From Ga0077527 sp964531455 (lineage in GTDB: Bacteria > Pseudomonadota > Gammaproteobacteria > Burkholderiales > SG8-41): DNA of 64,000 nt. Under the pieces are notes generated by a model that saw nothing but the letters and a program-made list of their open reading frames with translations, had not been told where the DNA came from and made no database searches. The DNA lies in the NCBI GenBank assembly GCA_964531455.1, contig CAZHFZ010000011.1:17297-81296 (forward strand). Direction: 5' to 3'. Both the position numbers and the translations under genes were made by a program. The stretch's first letter is position 1; each line of letters opens with the position of its first letter. Shown here in pieces: positions 1 to 8,149 of the stretch.

Positions 1-152
1 CCGCCGTCAAGGAACGGCTGAAGACGGAAATCGATGCGGCGGTCGAGCGAGGCGTATTCGGCTCGCCGTATGTCATTGTTGATGGCGAACCGTTCTGGGG
101 ATCGGATCGCCTGTCACAGATCGGTCAGTGGCTGGAAAAAGGGCCCTGGTAG
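1..152 (+). CDS. 2-hydroxychromene-2-carboxylate isomerase-like protein (DsbA/GST-kappa family), C-terminal part
   Basis: The window opens inside a plus-strand reading frame (codons from base 3) that supplies the last 49 residues and stops with TAG at 150-152. The tail contains GVFGSPYV, then FWGSDRL and a closing amphipathic helix. This cis-Pro-type 'G-x-P' loop and the W-G-x-D-R signature are what the C-terminus of HCCA isomerases and related DsbA-fold proteins looks like. The family isomerises a chromene carboxylate with glutathione in naphthalene degradation, but most chromosomal homologues are of unknown substrate. The 5' end is outside the window, so the active-site region cannot be judged. 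Confidence 0.75.
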   Translation, partial: AVKERLKTEIDAAVERGVFGSPYVIVDGEPFWGSDRLSQIGQWLEKGPW

Positions 153-171
153 CCCGACACCAGACCCATTC

Positions 172-687
172 ATGCACACCCGCCTCGAAGTCTGGCAAAC
201 GGATATCGTGACACTTGCGGTGGATGCCATCGTCAATGCAGCCAACACCACGCTGCTCGGCGGCGGCGGTGTTGACGGCGCCATCCACCGCGCCGCGGGC
301 CCGCAACTGCTCGAAGAATGCCGCGGTCTCCACGGATGCCCGACAGGTGAAGCCCGAATCACCCGCGGCTACCGGCTTCCGGCGAAACATGTCATCCACA
401 CGGTCGGTCCGGTGTGGGGCGGCGGCACTGATGGCGAAGCGGCATTGCTTGCCGCGTGTTATCGCGCCTGCCTGAGGCTGGCAAAACAGCATGACCTCAG
501 ATCCATCGCCTTCCCGGCGATCAGTTGTGGTGTTTATCGCTACCCTGCTGCGCAGGCTGTCGCCATCGCAGTACGCGAATGCAGCGCTGAAAAAAGCCGC
601 CTCGAATGCATCATCTTTGCCTGCTTCGATGCCGGGATGCGCGCGCTTTATGAGGAGGAGTTGGCGCGTTCTGCACATTCGCAATAG
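172..687 (+). CDS. Macro domain protein, probable O-acetyl-ADP-ribose deacetylase
   Basis: This is a single macro domain of 171 residues, the usual size of the YmdB/MacroD type. The ADP-ribose-binding segments are in order: VNAAN at residues 21-25, GGGGVDGAIH at 30-39, HTVGPVW at about 76-82 and FPAISCGVY at 113-122. Proteins of this type hydrolyse O-acetyl-ADP-ribose or remove ADP-ribose from acidic residues in the cytoplasm. I place the start at ATG 172 because the open frame upstream of it overlaps the previous gene and does not resemble the family. It follows the preceding gene by 19 bases, so cotranscription is likely. The natural substrate is not evident from context. Confidence 0.88.
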   Translation: MHTRLEVWQTDIVTLAVDAIVNAANTTLLGGGGVDGAIHRAAGPQLLEECRGLHGCPTGEARITRGYRLPAKHVIHTVGPVWGGGTDGEAALLAACYRACLRLAKQHDLRSIAFPAISCGVYRYPAAQAVAIAVRECSAEKSRLECIIFACFDAGMRALYEEELARSAHSQ

Positions 688-846
688 CTTCCGGCTCCCG
701 TGCATCCACACAGTGGAAACCGCGGCGCCCGCCATGATGACCCTGCGTATAATCTGCCGAAACCGCGCCATCTCACGCAGCATCACGGTGCGCCCTCTGC
801 AGACCGCAGGACCAGACACCCGATCAGGCTTCAAGGAACGATCTAA

Positions 847-1695
847 ATGAAGAAATCCGCAGCCAGCGCACGCGTGCTGACCCAGAGGGATGATTACGGC
901 AATTTGACCGTGACCCTGAACCGCCCGGAAGTTCACAACGCATTCGATCCGGAAATGGTGGCTGCATTGACCGGAGTGCTGGAAGACATCTCCGCTGATG
1001 ACTCCATACGTGCAGTGGTGATCGCCGGTGCGGGGAAAAGCTTCTGTGCCGGCGCCGATATCGGCCACATGCGCCAAAGCGCGAAGTTCACAAAGGCACA
1101 GAACCAGAAAAACGCTTCTGAATCGGCGCGCATGTTCCACCTGCTTTACACGCTGAACAAACCGACCGTCGCGGCAGTGCATGGCGCCGTTCGCGGCGGT
1201 GGTTGCGGCATCGTCGCCGCCTGCGACATCGCGATTGCCGCACGCACCGCGACGTTCCGCCTGTCCGAGGTCAAGATCGGCATTATTCCGTCGATGATCA
1301 GCCCGTACATCATCGGCGCCATGGGCGAGCGCCAAGCCCGGCGCTACATGCTCTCCGGTGAAGAATTCGACTGCGCCGAAGCCTGGCGCATCGGTCTGGT
1401 GCACGATCTGGTCGAAGAGGAAGAACTGGGAACACGTGTCGGCGAAATGCTCGGCCAGCTCTACACCAGCGGCCCCAAAGCCATGCATGCGGTCAAACAG
1501 ATGATCCCGACCAGCGCACACAGCCTGATCGGCCCCGACATCGTCAGCAAAACGGCTGCCGGCATTGCCGAAATCCGCGCCACACCCGAAGCACAGGAAG
1601 GTCTCACTGCGTTCCTCGAAAAACGCAGGCCGTCGTGGACCGAAGCACCCAAGACTGTCAAAAAATCTGCCGCCAAGAAATCCAAAAAACACTGA
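847..1695 (+). CDS. liuC: Enoyl-CoA hydratase/isomerase, probable methylglutaconyl-CoA hydratase
   Basis: A crotonase-fold protein of 282 residues. The oxyanion-hole segments are CAGADI (67-72) and GAVRGGGCG (113-121), and a candidate catalytic Glu lies in SEVKIGIIP (about 141). The stretch ISPYIIGAMGERQARRY at 151-167 is characteristic of the LiuC/AtuE branch, which hydrates 3-methylglutaconyl-CoA to HMG-CoA in leucine and isovalerate catabolism. HMG-CoA lyase, the next enzyme of that pathway, starts 38 bases downstream, which supports the assignment. The last 20 residues form a lysine-rich tail not normally part of the fold. The earlier genes of the pathway (acyl-CoA dehydrogenase, carboxylase) are not in the window. 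Confidence 0.8.
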   Translation: MKKSAASARVLTQRDDYGNLTVTLNRPEVHNAFDPEMVAALTGVLEDISADDSIRAVVIAGAGKSFCAGADIGHMRQSAKFTKAQNQKNASESARMFHLLYTLNKPTVAAVHGAVRGGGCGIVAACDIAIAARTATFRLSEVKIGIIPSMISPYIIGAMGERQARRYMLSGEEFDCAEAWRIGLVHDLVEEEELGTRVGEMLGQLYTSGPKAMHAVKQMIPTSAHSLIGPDIVSKTAAGIAEIRATPEAQEGLTAFLEKRRPSWTEAPKTVKKSAAKKSKKH

Positions 1696-1733
1696 TTGCA
1701 GAATAAAGTCCGCGATTGAACGGAGAACACGCG

Positions 1734-2639
1734 ATGGCATTGCCAAAAAAAGTACGCATTGTCGAAGTCGGACCGCGCGACGGCCTGCAAAACGAATCCA
1801 CGCCGGTTCCTGCCGCAGCCAAGATTGAACTGATCCACCGCCTGCAGGATGCGGGGGTATCCATCATTGAAGCAACTGCTTTTGTGTCGCCGAAGTGGGT
1901 GCCGCAAATGGCCGACAACAGCGAAGTCATGGCCGGCATCAGGCGAAAATCCGGTGTGACGTACCCGGTGCTGGTACCCAATATGAAAGGCCTGGAAGGT
2001 GCGATCGCCGCCGGTGCTGAAGAGGTGGTGGTGTTCGGTGCTGCGAGCGAAAGTTTTTCGAAAAAGAACACCAACTGCAGCATAGATGAGGGCCTTGCCC
2101 GTTTTGAAGCGGTGGCTAAAGCCGCCATTGAGAAAGGCCTGCGCGTTCGCGGCGACATTTCAGTCTGCCTTGATTGCCCGTACGAAGGCGCTGTCGATCC
2201 CGCTGCGGTAGTGCATGTCGCCCGCGCACTCGACGCGATGGGCTGCTACGAAATTACGGTTTGCGACACCATTGGCACTGGCACCGCAGGCAGGACGCGG
2301 GCGGTAATCGAAGCCGTTGCAAAACACATCCCGATTGAACGCATGGCCGGACACTTCCATGACACCTACAGCCAGGCACTGACCAACATCTACGCCGCGC
2401 TGGAATGCGGTGTCGCCACGTTCGACAGTTCGGTGTCAGGACTGGGCGGCTGTCCTTACGCGAAGGGCGCCACCGGCAACGTTGCCACTGAAGATGTACT
2501 CTACCTTCTTAACGGCCTCGGCATCGAAACAGGTATCGACATGAACAAGCTGATCGCTGCCGGTGATTACATCTGCGGTGTCATCGGCCGACCGACGTTG
2601 TCACGCGTCGCCCGCGCTATCCGCGCCAAGGCGGCCTGA
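1734..2639 (+). CDS. mvaB: Hydroxymethylglutaryl-CoA lyase
   Basis: A 301-residue TIM-barrel lyase of the HMGL family, which cleaves HMG-CoA to acetyl-CoA and acetoacetate. It shows EVGPRDGLQNE (11-21), the metal-ligand segment HFHD (207-210) and the catalytic-cysteine signature GLGGCPYAKGATGN (237-249, Cys240). ATG 1734 is chosen over an in-frame TTG at 1716 because CGGAG at 1721-1725 is correctly spaced for the ATG and homologues begin close to this point. It lies just downstream of the LiuC-type hydratase and overlaps the next gene by one base (TGATG), so the three genes are probably one transcript. Confidence 0.93.
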   Translation: MALPKKVRIVEVGPRDGLQNESTPVPAAAKIELIHRLQDAGVSIIEATAFVSPKWVPQMADNSEVMAGIRRKSGVTYPVLVPNMKGLEGAIAAGAEEVVVFGAASESFSKKNTNCSIDEGLARFEAVAKAAIEKGLRVRGDISVCLDCPYEGAVDPAAVVHVARALDAMGCYEITVCDTIGTGTAGRTRAVIEAVAKHIPIERMAGHFHDTYSQALTNIYAALECGVATFDSSVSGLGGCPYAKGATGNVATEDVLYLLNGLGIETGIDMNKLIAAGDYICGVIGRPTLSRVARAIRAKAA

Positions 2640-2836
2640 TGACCCAGCCGGCACAAACGAAGGACGATTCTCCCTGCGTGCATATTTGCCTGATGGATTA
2701 CGCGCAGGGCCTGTGCATCGGTTGCCACCGCACGCTCGACGAAATCACCTACTGGACGACCTACACCGTCGCCCGCAAAAGCGAAGTACTGGCGGCAGTG
2801 GCCAAACGCCGTGCTGCCGCTGAAACCAACCACTGA
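2639..2836 (+). CDS. DUF1289 small cysteine-rich protein
   Basis: A 65-residue protein with four cysteines in a C-x3-C ... C-x2-C arrangement (C13, C17, C26, C29) followed by a conserved W-x-x-Y helix region. This matches the DUF1289 family of small proteins widespread in Proteobacteria. The cysteines look like a metal site, probably zinc, but no biochemical role is established. Its start overlaps the HMG-CoA lyase stop (TGATG), indicating translational coupling. DUF1289 genes often sit beside unrelated metabolic genes, so the location gives little functional information. Confidence 0.85.
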   Translation: MTQPAQTKDDSPCVHICLMDYAQGLCIGCHRTLDEITYWTTYTVARKSEVLAAVAKRRAAAETNH

Positions 2837-2853
2837 AAACCGGAGTCCGAGTC

Positions 2854-3411
2854 ATGCCGTTGCCTGCCCCCGCCCCCCGTACGCTGAAACACACCCGCGC
2901 CGTTGAATGCAAAGGGTATGAACGCGAGGACGGTCTGTGGGACATCGAAGGCCATCTGGTCGACACCAAGACCTACACCCACTCGCGGCGCGACGGCGGC
3001 CGCGAACGCAAACCCGGCGACCCGGTGCACCACATGTGGCTGCGCATGACCATCGACCTCGACCTGAAAATCCACGACATCGAGGCTGTCACCGACAGCG
3101 GCCCTTACGAACTCTGCGGCAGTATCGCGGTGAACTTCAAACGCCTGATCGGACTGACCATTGGCCCCGGCTGGCGCAAGGCCATCAACGAGCGCGTCGG
3201 CGGCACTGAAGGCTGCACCCACCTCCTCGAACTGCTCGGCCCGCTGGGTACCACCGCATTCCAGGCGACGGGGCGTGCGCGTGAAGCGCATAACGCCAGC
3301 AAGCCCGCCACCGGCAAAAAGCCTTACCAGATCAACTCCTGCCACATCTACAAGGACGACGCGCCGGCGGTGCTGGAGCGGTGGCCGGATTTTTATACCG
3401 GGAAGCGCTAG
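2854..3411 (+). CDS. DUF2889 domain protein
   Basis: A 185-residue protein that fits the DUF2889 family. It begins with a segment of the type 'R-x-V-E-C-x-G-Y-x-R-x-D-G-L-W-D-I-E', followed by a charged strand region, and carries the conserved GTEGCTHL block near residue 125. No signal peptide or membrane segment is visible, so it is probably cytoplasmic. No activity is established for the family; the conserved Cys/His in GTEGCTHL could be a metal or catalytic site, which is a guess. It lies 17 bases after the DUF1289 gene and is probably the last gene of that operon. Confidence 0.82.
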   Translation: MPLPAPAPRTLKHTRAVECKGYEREDGLWDIEGHLVDTKTYTHSRRDGGRERKPGDPVHHMWLRMTIDLDLKIHDIEAVTDSGPYELCGSIAVNFKRLIGLTIGPGWRKAINERVGGTEGCTHLLELLGPLGTTAFQATGRAREAHNASKPATGKKPYQINSCHIYKDDAPAVLERWPDFYTGKR

Positions 3412-3428
3412 CGCATCAGAGAAAGCTG

Positions 3429-3454
3429 TAAATAATTTTTTAAACAATTATTTA
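3429..3454. repeat. AT-only inverted repeat between convergent genes
   Basis: A perfect 9-bp inverted repeat, TAAATAATT / AATTATTTA, with an 8-base loop TTTTAAAC. It lies 17 bases after the DUF2889 stop in an otherwise GC-rich sequence. A structure of the same size, sharing the 11-mer TTTTAAACAAT, occurs at 12689-12714. It has no GC stem, so it is not a standard intrinsic terminator. It may be a DNA-unwinding or protein-binding site. Confidence 0.5.
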
Positions 3455-3588
3455 TGCGGTTCGGCGATGGCCCAGAAAATCGCTGTTCAAGATTTCTTTC
3501 CCAACACTTTAAAGATGTTGGGGAAACTGACTTCCATCAACCAATAAAGGGCGATTTACACCCACCCTTTTTGGGATTCTATTTCCAG

Positions 3589-4824
3589 TCAAACGCGCCG
3601 CAGATACCACCACCGCGCCACCGGCGCGAACACGCCGAAAATGCCGATGCTGGCGAATGCCAGCCCCCACGCGGCAACGCTCTGGTTGCCGCCGGCCAAA
3701 TCGAGCGTCATGCCGAACACCAGCGGCGCGAGAAATGCTGTGCTGAAGCCAAGGAAGGAATACACCGCCATCATCGCACCGCGCATTTCCGGGGGTGTGC
3801 TCGCCACCGCGCCCGAGGTCAGTGCGGCGGAGTCGCCGAGCATCGCGCTGTAATGCACCATCATCAGCAGCACCACGATGTACCAGGGCCAGGCCGCCGT
3901 ATAACCGATCAGGCAGGCAATCACCCCGGACAGCGTCATGAACAGGAAAATGATGCGCTGGCGGCCAAAGCGGATGGCCAGTTCATTACCGGAAATGCTG
4001 AACACCGGGCCCAGCACATTGATCATCGCCGCCAGCGTCGCGGCGCTGAGCGCCATCGGCGCGTGCTCCGGCTGCAGCGCAGCGCAGAACACCAAAAAGG
4101 CCACCATCCATGTGCGCTGGCCGAACAGTTCGTAGTTGTGCGCGGCATAACCGATCACGTACGGCAGCGTCTTGCGATTGCGCAACACCGGCCGGAAATC
4201 AAGCAGCGCCGTGCTGTGATGTTCGCGCGGACGCATGCGACCGATAGGCATCGCGAAGGTGACGACCAGCCCTGCCAGCACCGGACCGACCGCGCCGAAC
4301 CAGAACGCCCATTGCCAACCCAGGGTCGCGCCGAGTTTGCCCGCGACCAGTATCGAAATCGTCGAGCCGATGCCGAAACTGGCGGTATAAAAGGCCGTCG
4401 CGCGTGACTGCGCTGGGCCTTCAAGGTGATCGGTCAGCGCTTTCAAACCGGGCATGTACGTGCCGCCGAGTGCTGCGCCGATCAGGAACTGGGCGAATGC
4501 CGCGCTCCAGAAGCCCTGGCCGAACAGCGCAAACAGCGCGGCACCGATGCTGCCAATGATGCAAGCGGCGAAATAAATGCGCCGTGAATCCATGCGGTCG
4601 GTGAGGCTGGTCAGCACGGGCACCGACACCATGTAACCGGCGAACAGGAATCCGCTGATCGCGCCGGCCTCGGAGTTCGACAAGCCCCACTCGCGCTGCA
4701 GCTGCGGCAGCAGCGTGGTGTATGCGGCAAAGCCGGTCATTGACAGCACCTCGGCGGCGCACATGGTGAAAGTCAGCCGCTTGGCCGAATGCCTGCTGTT
4801 GGTCACCTCAGACAGCTCCGGCAT
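3589..4824 (-). CDS. MFS transporter
   Basis: A 411-residue hydrophobic protein with about twelve membrane segments in two halves separated by a charged loop near residue 200 (GRMRPREHHS). The short loop between TM2 and TM3 (LTDRMDSRR, about residues 76-84) is the major facilitator superfamily A-motif region. The substrate cannot be read from sequence. The start codon at 4824 lies inside the end of the upstream SGNH lipoprotein gene (17-base overlap), and that gene in turn overlaps the FAD oxidoreductase, so all three probably form one operon. A later start, at the methionine before CAAEVLSM, would also keep all membrane segments. Confidence 0.88.
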   Translation of the reverse strand: MPELSEVTNSRHSAKRLTFTMCAAEVLSMTGFAAYTTLLPQLQREWGLSNSEAGAISGFLFAGYMVSVPVLTSLTDRMDSRRIYFAACIIGSIGAALFALFGQGFWSAAFAQFLIGAALGGTYMPGLKALTDHLEGPAQSRATAFYTASFGIGSTISILVAGKLGATLGWQWAFWFGAVGPVLAGLVVTFAMPIGRMRPREHHSTALLDFRPVLRNRKTLPYVIGYAAHNYELFGQRTWMVAFLVFCAALQPEHAPMALSAATLAAMINVLGPVFSISGNELAIRFGRQRIIFLFMTLSGVIACLIGYTAAWPWYIVVLLMMVHYSAMLGDSAALTSGAVASTPPEMRGAMMAVYSFLGFSTAFLAPLVFGMTLDLAGGNQSVAAWGLAFASIGIFGVFAPVARWWYLRRV

Positions 4825-5416
4825 CGCGCAGCAGTTTAGCGAGCGCCTCGGCTATGCGGCGATAACCGTCAGCGTTGGGATGAATGGGGTCTGATTTGAG
4901 CTCAGGCTTGTAAAGTACGCTGGTCACGACCTTGCCTTCGTAAGGAATGCTGAATTCCTGAGCAAGCTTCGCGTAAAAGTCCGGTGCACTGGTAATCAGC
5001 CCGGGAGCAGGGACACCGACAAGCACTGCATCAATACCGCGCGAACGGATTTCCTTGAGCATGGCGCGCAAGTTGGATTCAATCGCAGCCTGCGGCTGCT
5101 TGCGCAGCATGTCGTTGCCGCCCAGACAGACGATCACCAGACGCGGCCGGTGTTCATCAAGAACTCCGGGGAGACGCTCCAGACCGCCGGCAGACTGCTC
5201 CCCGGGAATTCCGGCACGCACCACGGTGCGGCCAACCAGTTGAGACAATACGGCCGGATAACTTTCTTCAGCCTTGGCACCGGTACCATGAGTCAGGCTG
5301 TCGCCAAAAGCCAGCACGATATCGGTCGCAGCAAGTTTCGCCACCCGGGGGGTACTGCCGTCGCAGCCAGTGATCAGCGCCACTACTGTCACTGCAGCAA
5401 CAAGCCATCGCTTCAT
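4808..5416 (-). CDS. SGNH/GDSL hydrolase, TesA-like, predicted lipoprotein
   Basis: A 202-residue lipase/esterase of the SGNH family. A short hydrophobic leader ends in the lipobox LITGC (Cys18), so it should be a lipoprotein rather than the free periplasmic enzyme typical of TesA. Catalytic blocks are FGDSLTHG (Ser40), GGND (99-102) and DPIHPNADGY (Asp176, His179), so all four invariant residues are present. I chose ATG 5416 because it creates the leader and overlaps the upstream stop codon by four bases (ATGA). A longer in-frame extension upstream has no family similarity. It probably hydrolyses acyl esters or thioesters. Confidence 0.87.
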   Translation of the reverse strand: MKRWLVAAVTVVALITGCDGSTPRVAKLAATDIVLAFGDSLTHGTGAKAEESYPAVLSQLVGRTVVRAGIPGEQSAGGLERLPGVLDEHRPRLVIVCLGGNDMLRKQPQAAIESNLRAMLKEIRSRGIDAVLVGVPAPGLITSAPDFYAKLAQEFSIPYEGKVVTSVLYKPELKSDPIHPNADGYRRIAEALAKLLRDAGAV

Positions 5417-7035
5417 GGCCTCTTTTCCTTCATCCGCCCACGTTTGAAGTCGCTGATGATCTCGCGCGCCGCATTTCGACCCGGCAACCCCGTCACGCCA
5501 CCGCCGGGATGGGTGCCGGCACCGCACAGATAAAGGCGATTCACCGGCGAGCGGTAATCTGCATGCCCCAGTACCGGCCTTGCAGTCCACAACTGGTCCA
5601 GCGTCAGTGCACCGTGGAAAATGTCGCCGCCGATCAAGCCAAAGTCGCGTTCAAGGTCCAGCGGTGAGAGTATTTTTCGGGCAATCACCGCATCCTTGAA
5701 GTTCGGCGCATAACGGGTCACGGTATTGATTACGTGATCCGCAGCGTCTTCGCGTATTTCATCCCAGGACAGACCGTTCGGCAGTTCCGGGCTGAAATGC
5801 TGGCAGAACAGGCTGGCCACGTGCTGGCCGGCGGGAGCCAGCGTATCGTCGACGGTCGAAGGGATCAGCAACTCCACCACCGGTGCCCGCGAACAGCCAT
5901 ACGTGCGCGCATCAAAATAAGCCTGCTCCATGTATCCAAGCGAAGGCGCAATGATTATTCCGGACTGGTGATGCTGGTCAGGCACGGCTCCCGGCAAACA
6001 TGTGAAATCCGGCAATTCACTCAAAGCGACATTCATGCGGAATGTCGCCGAACCGCACTTCCAGGCCTGCATGCGCTGCCGGAAATCGATGTCCAGCACG
6101 GGGGCGTCAATGAGATTGAGATACAGCAGTTTCGGATTCACGTTGGCAACTACGCAGCGCGCTTCCATGACGCGGCCGTCTTTCAGCTGCACGCCCTGCG
6201 CGCCACGCGAATCGACACAGACATTGACCACCTCAGCCCCGGTGTCGATGTGTACGCCACGGGCGCGGGCTTCCGCAGCCATCGCCTGCGTGATGGCGCC
6301 CATGCCGCCGATGGCATGCCCCCAGATGCCGCGCTTGCCGTTTACTTCGCCGAACATATGATGCAGCAGGACATAGGCGGTGCCGGGTGCGTAAGGGCTG
6401 GCAAAGTTGCCGACTATGGCGTCGAAACCAAAAGCGGCCTTGATTGGCGCCGATTCAAACCAGAAGTCCAGCAGATCGCCGGCGCTTTTGGTAAACAGGT
6501 CCAGCACATCACGCCGGGCCGCCATATCGAGTTTTTTGAAGCGTCGGGCTGTCTTGATTGCCGAGATGAAATCGCCGAGATCACCACCAACGTTGGGCGG
6601 CGTCTCCAGCGTCAGTTCGCGCAACACATCCGCCACCCGCTCAAGCATGGTGTAGTAAGCCGGTAAACGGGCTGCGTCGGCAACCGAAAAACGCGCCACC
6701 TCGGCCTGAGTTGCCGCCAGCGACCCGCCTACCTTCAGATAGTCGGTATCCGACAGCGGCAGAAAATTTGAAATGGGCCTCTCAACGATGCGCAGGCCGT
6801 GCTCGGCCAGACGCAGGTCCCGGATGACCTGGGGGTTGAGCAGGCTTACCGTATAACTGGCCGTGGAGTTGCGAAAACCGGGATGAAATTCCTCAGTGAC
6901 CGCGGCGCCGCCAACCACGGGCCGGCGTTCCAGCACACGAACCTTCAATCCGGCGGCTGCAAGATAGCAGGCACAGGTCAGGCCATTATGGCCGCCACCG
7001 ACGATCAGGACATCGCAGGCTACGGGTGGGGACAT
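5413..7035 (-). CDS. FAD-dependent oxidoreductase, phytoene desaturase/PYROXD2-like
   Basis: A 540-residue flavoprotein. The N-terminal Rossmann motif IVGGGHNGL (residues 10-18) is followed by LERRPVVGG (35-43), and the C-terminal FAD-binding segment LYLCGAGTHPGGGV is near residue 505. This architecture belongs to the CrtI/PYROXD2 branch of amine-oxidase-like proteins. No phytoene synthase or carotenoid gene is nearby, so a carotenoid role is unlikely and the substrate is unknown. It is the first gene of a three-gene minus-strand operon with the SGNH lipoprotein and the MFS transporter. It starts 30 bases after the tRNA-Arg gene ends. Confidence 0.85.
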   Translation of the reverse strand: MSPPVACDVLIVGGGHNGLTCACYLAAAGLKVRVLERRPVVGGAAVTEEFHPGFRNSTASYTVSLLNPQVIRDLRLAEHGLRIVERPISNFLPLSDTDYLKVGGSLAATQAEVARFSVADAARLPAYYTMLERVADVLRELTLETPPNVGGDLGDFISAIKTARRFKKLDMAARRDVLDLFTKSAGDLLDFWFESAPIKAAFGFDAIVGNFASPYAPGTAYVLLHHMFGEVNGKRGIWGHAIGGMGAITQAMAAEARARGVHIDTGAEVVNVCVDSRGAQGVQLKDGRVMEARCVVANVNPKLLYLNLIDAPVLDIDFRQRMQAWKCGSATFRMNVALSELPDFTCLPGAVPDQHHQSGIIIAPSLGYMEQAYFDARTYGCSRAPVVELLIPSTVDDTLAPAGQHVASLFCQHFSPELPNGLSWDEIREDAADHVINTVTRYAPNFKDAVIARKILSPLDLERDFGLIGGDIFHGALTLDQLWTARPVLGHADYRSPVNRLYLCGAGTHPGGGVTGLPGRNAAREIISDFKRGRMKEKRP

Positions 7036-7064
7036 GGAAAGCGGGCTGTTTGCGTAGACGGAAA

Positions 7065-7141
7065 TGGCGCGCCCGAGACGATTCGAACGTCCGACCCCTG
7101 CCTTCGGAGGGCAGTACTCTATCCAGCTGAGCTACGGGCGC
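7065..7141 (-). tRNA. tRNA-Arg (anticodon CCG)
   Basis: The reverse complement folds as a complete 77-base tRNA. The acceptor stem is GCGCCCG/CGGGCGC with discriminator G and an encoded CCA. The anticodon stem is CTGCC/GGCAG around the loop CTCCGAA, giving anticodon CCG (codon CGG), and the T-loop is TTCGAAT. A -10-like TAGAAT (minus strand, 7154-7159) lies 12 bases upstream of the 5' end, at the expected distance for transcription start. Confidence 0.97.
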
Positions 7142-7181
7142 GTTGCGGCTCGGATTCTACCATGCCCCCTGCGGCCGGCGT

Positions 7182-7210
7182 TTTACCGGGCATGGCAATG
7201 CCGATATAAT
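7182..7210 (+). promoter_or_regulatory. Predicted sigma-70 promoter for the diheme cytochrome gene
   Basis: TTTACC (7182-7187) and a consensus TATAAT (7205-7210) are separated by exactly 17 bases. Transcription would start near 7217, leaving a leader of about 25 bases before ATG 7242. It lies in the gap between the divergent tRNA-Arg and cytochrome genes. Confidence 0.6.
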
Positions 7211-7241
7211 TCTCGCTTTATTGAAGCACCGGGATATTGCA

Positions 7242-8063
7242 ATGAGCGAACACGACCAAACCGAGCATTCCTCGCCGATCAAAACGCCCAAGCAGCTGGC
7301 TATCGCCATCGTGCTGGCATTCATCGTGCCTGTCGTTGTCATCATCATGCTGGCCCAGCTGGCTGTCGACACCAGGAAACCGACCTTGTCGCCTGACGCA
7401 CACGAAGAAGCTGTCGCTAAGCGACTCAAGCCGGTCGGTGAGGTGGTTGTTGCCGCGGCCGGTGGCGCTCAGCAGGTACGCGACGGCAAATCGGTTTTCG
7501 ATATGGCCTGCGCAGCATGTCATTCGACCGGAGCCATGAATGCTCCGAAAATCGGCGACAAAGCAGTTTGGGGCAAACTGACCGGGCGCAGCCTTGAATC
7601 CCTGACCACCAGCGCAATCAAGGGTGTCCGTCAAATGCCTGCCCGTGGCGGCAATCCGGATCTCACTGATGTTGAAGTCGCGCGCGCCATTGTCTACATG
7701 GCCAACCAGAGCGGATCCAACTGGAAAGAACCCGCTGCTCCCGCTGCACCTGCTGCCGCCCCCGCAAACGCCGCCAGCGCGCCGGCTGTTGTTGCTGCGG
7801 CGACGGCTGACAGTGGCAATGACGCCAAAGGCAAGAGTATTTACGAATCCAGTTGCGCCGCATGCCATGTTGCGGGCGTCGCCGGCGCACCAAAACCCGG
7901 CGACAAAGCCGCATGGGCTCCGCGGTTGAAAACCGGTAAAGATGCACTGTATGCGTCGGTCATCAAAGGCAAGAATGCAATGCCTCCGAAAGGCGGTAAC
8001 GCCTCACTGTCGGACGCTGACATCAAGGCCGCCGTCGATTACCTAATGGGTCTGGCCAAATAA
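7242..8063 (+). CDS. Membrane-anchored diheme cytochrome c (c5-like)
   Basis: A 273-residue protein with an uncleaved N-terminal membrane helix (about 20-42) and two cytochrome c domains on the periplasmic side. Each domain has a CAACH heme site (C90-H94 and C205-H209) and a later Met that can act as axial ligand (M132 in RQMPARGG, M247 in NAMPPKGG). The domains are joined by an Ala/Pro-rich linker at 163-190. This looks like an electron shuttle to terminal oxidases. The start at 7242 is the first one giving the short cytoplasmic tail before the helix. The gene has its own promoter and terminator, so it is probably monocistronic. Confidence 0.92.
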   Translation: MSEHDQTEHSSPIKTPKQLAIAIVLAFIVPVVVIIMLAQLAVDTRKPTLSPDAHEEAVAKRLKPVGEVVVAAAGGAQQVRDGKSVFDMACAACHSTGAMNAPKIGDKAVWGKLTGRSLESLTTSAIKGVRQMPARGGNPDLTDVEVARAIVYMANQSGSNWKEPAAPAAPAAAPANAASAPAVVAAATADSGNDAKGKSIYESSCAACHVAGVAGAPKPGDKAAWAPRLKTGKDALYASVIKGKNAMPPKGGNASLSDADIKAAVDYLMGLAK

Positions 8064-8094
8064 CCGGGTTTGACGAAAGTCATCATGGATGACT

Positions 8095-8123
8095 AAAAGG
8101 CGCAGCACTGCTGCGCCTTTTTT
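8095..8123 (+). terminator. Rho-independent terminator after the diheme cytochrome gene
   Basis: An AAAA lead is followed by GGCGCAGC, a 3-base loop, GCTGCGCC and a run of six T. The 8-bp GC-rich stem with flanking A/T tracts begins 32 bases after the stop codon, and the apaH start follows 27 bases later. Confidence 0.9.
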
Positions 8124-8149
8124 GTTTGGGATTGAGGCGACAAAAAGGC

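Noticed and set aside
73..1746. A 557-codon minus-strand open frame across the macro-domain and LiuC genes
   Set aside because: It spans three real plus-strand genes and an intergenic gap, and has low-complexity His/Ala/Gly composition typical of antisense translation.
3500..3522. Hairpin CCCAACA / TGTTGGG around CTTTAAAG between convergent genes
   Set aside because: It has a good palindrome but no T-run on either side, so I cannot call it a terminator. A second weak stem with a T-run at 3547-3571 is only 6 bp with a long loop.
5413..7035. Carotenoid phytoene desaturase assignment
   Set aside because: The fold fits, but no phytoene synthase, cyclase or other carotenoid gene is near, and the sequence is closer to the PYROXD2-like branch.
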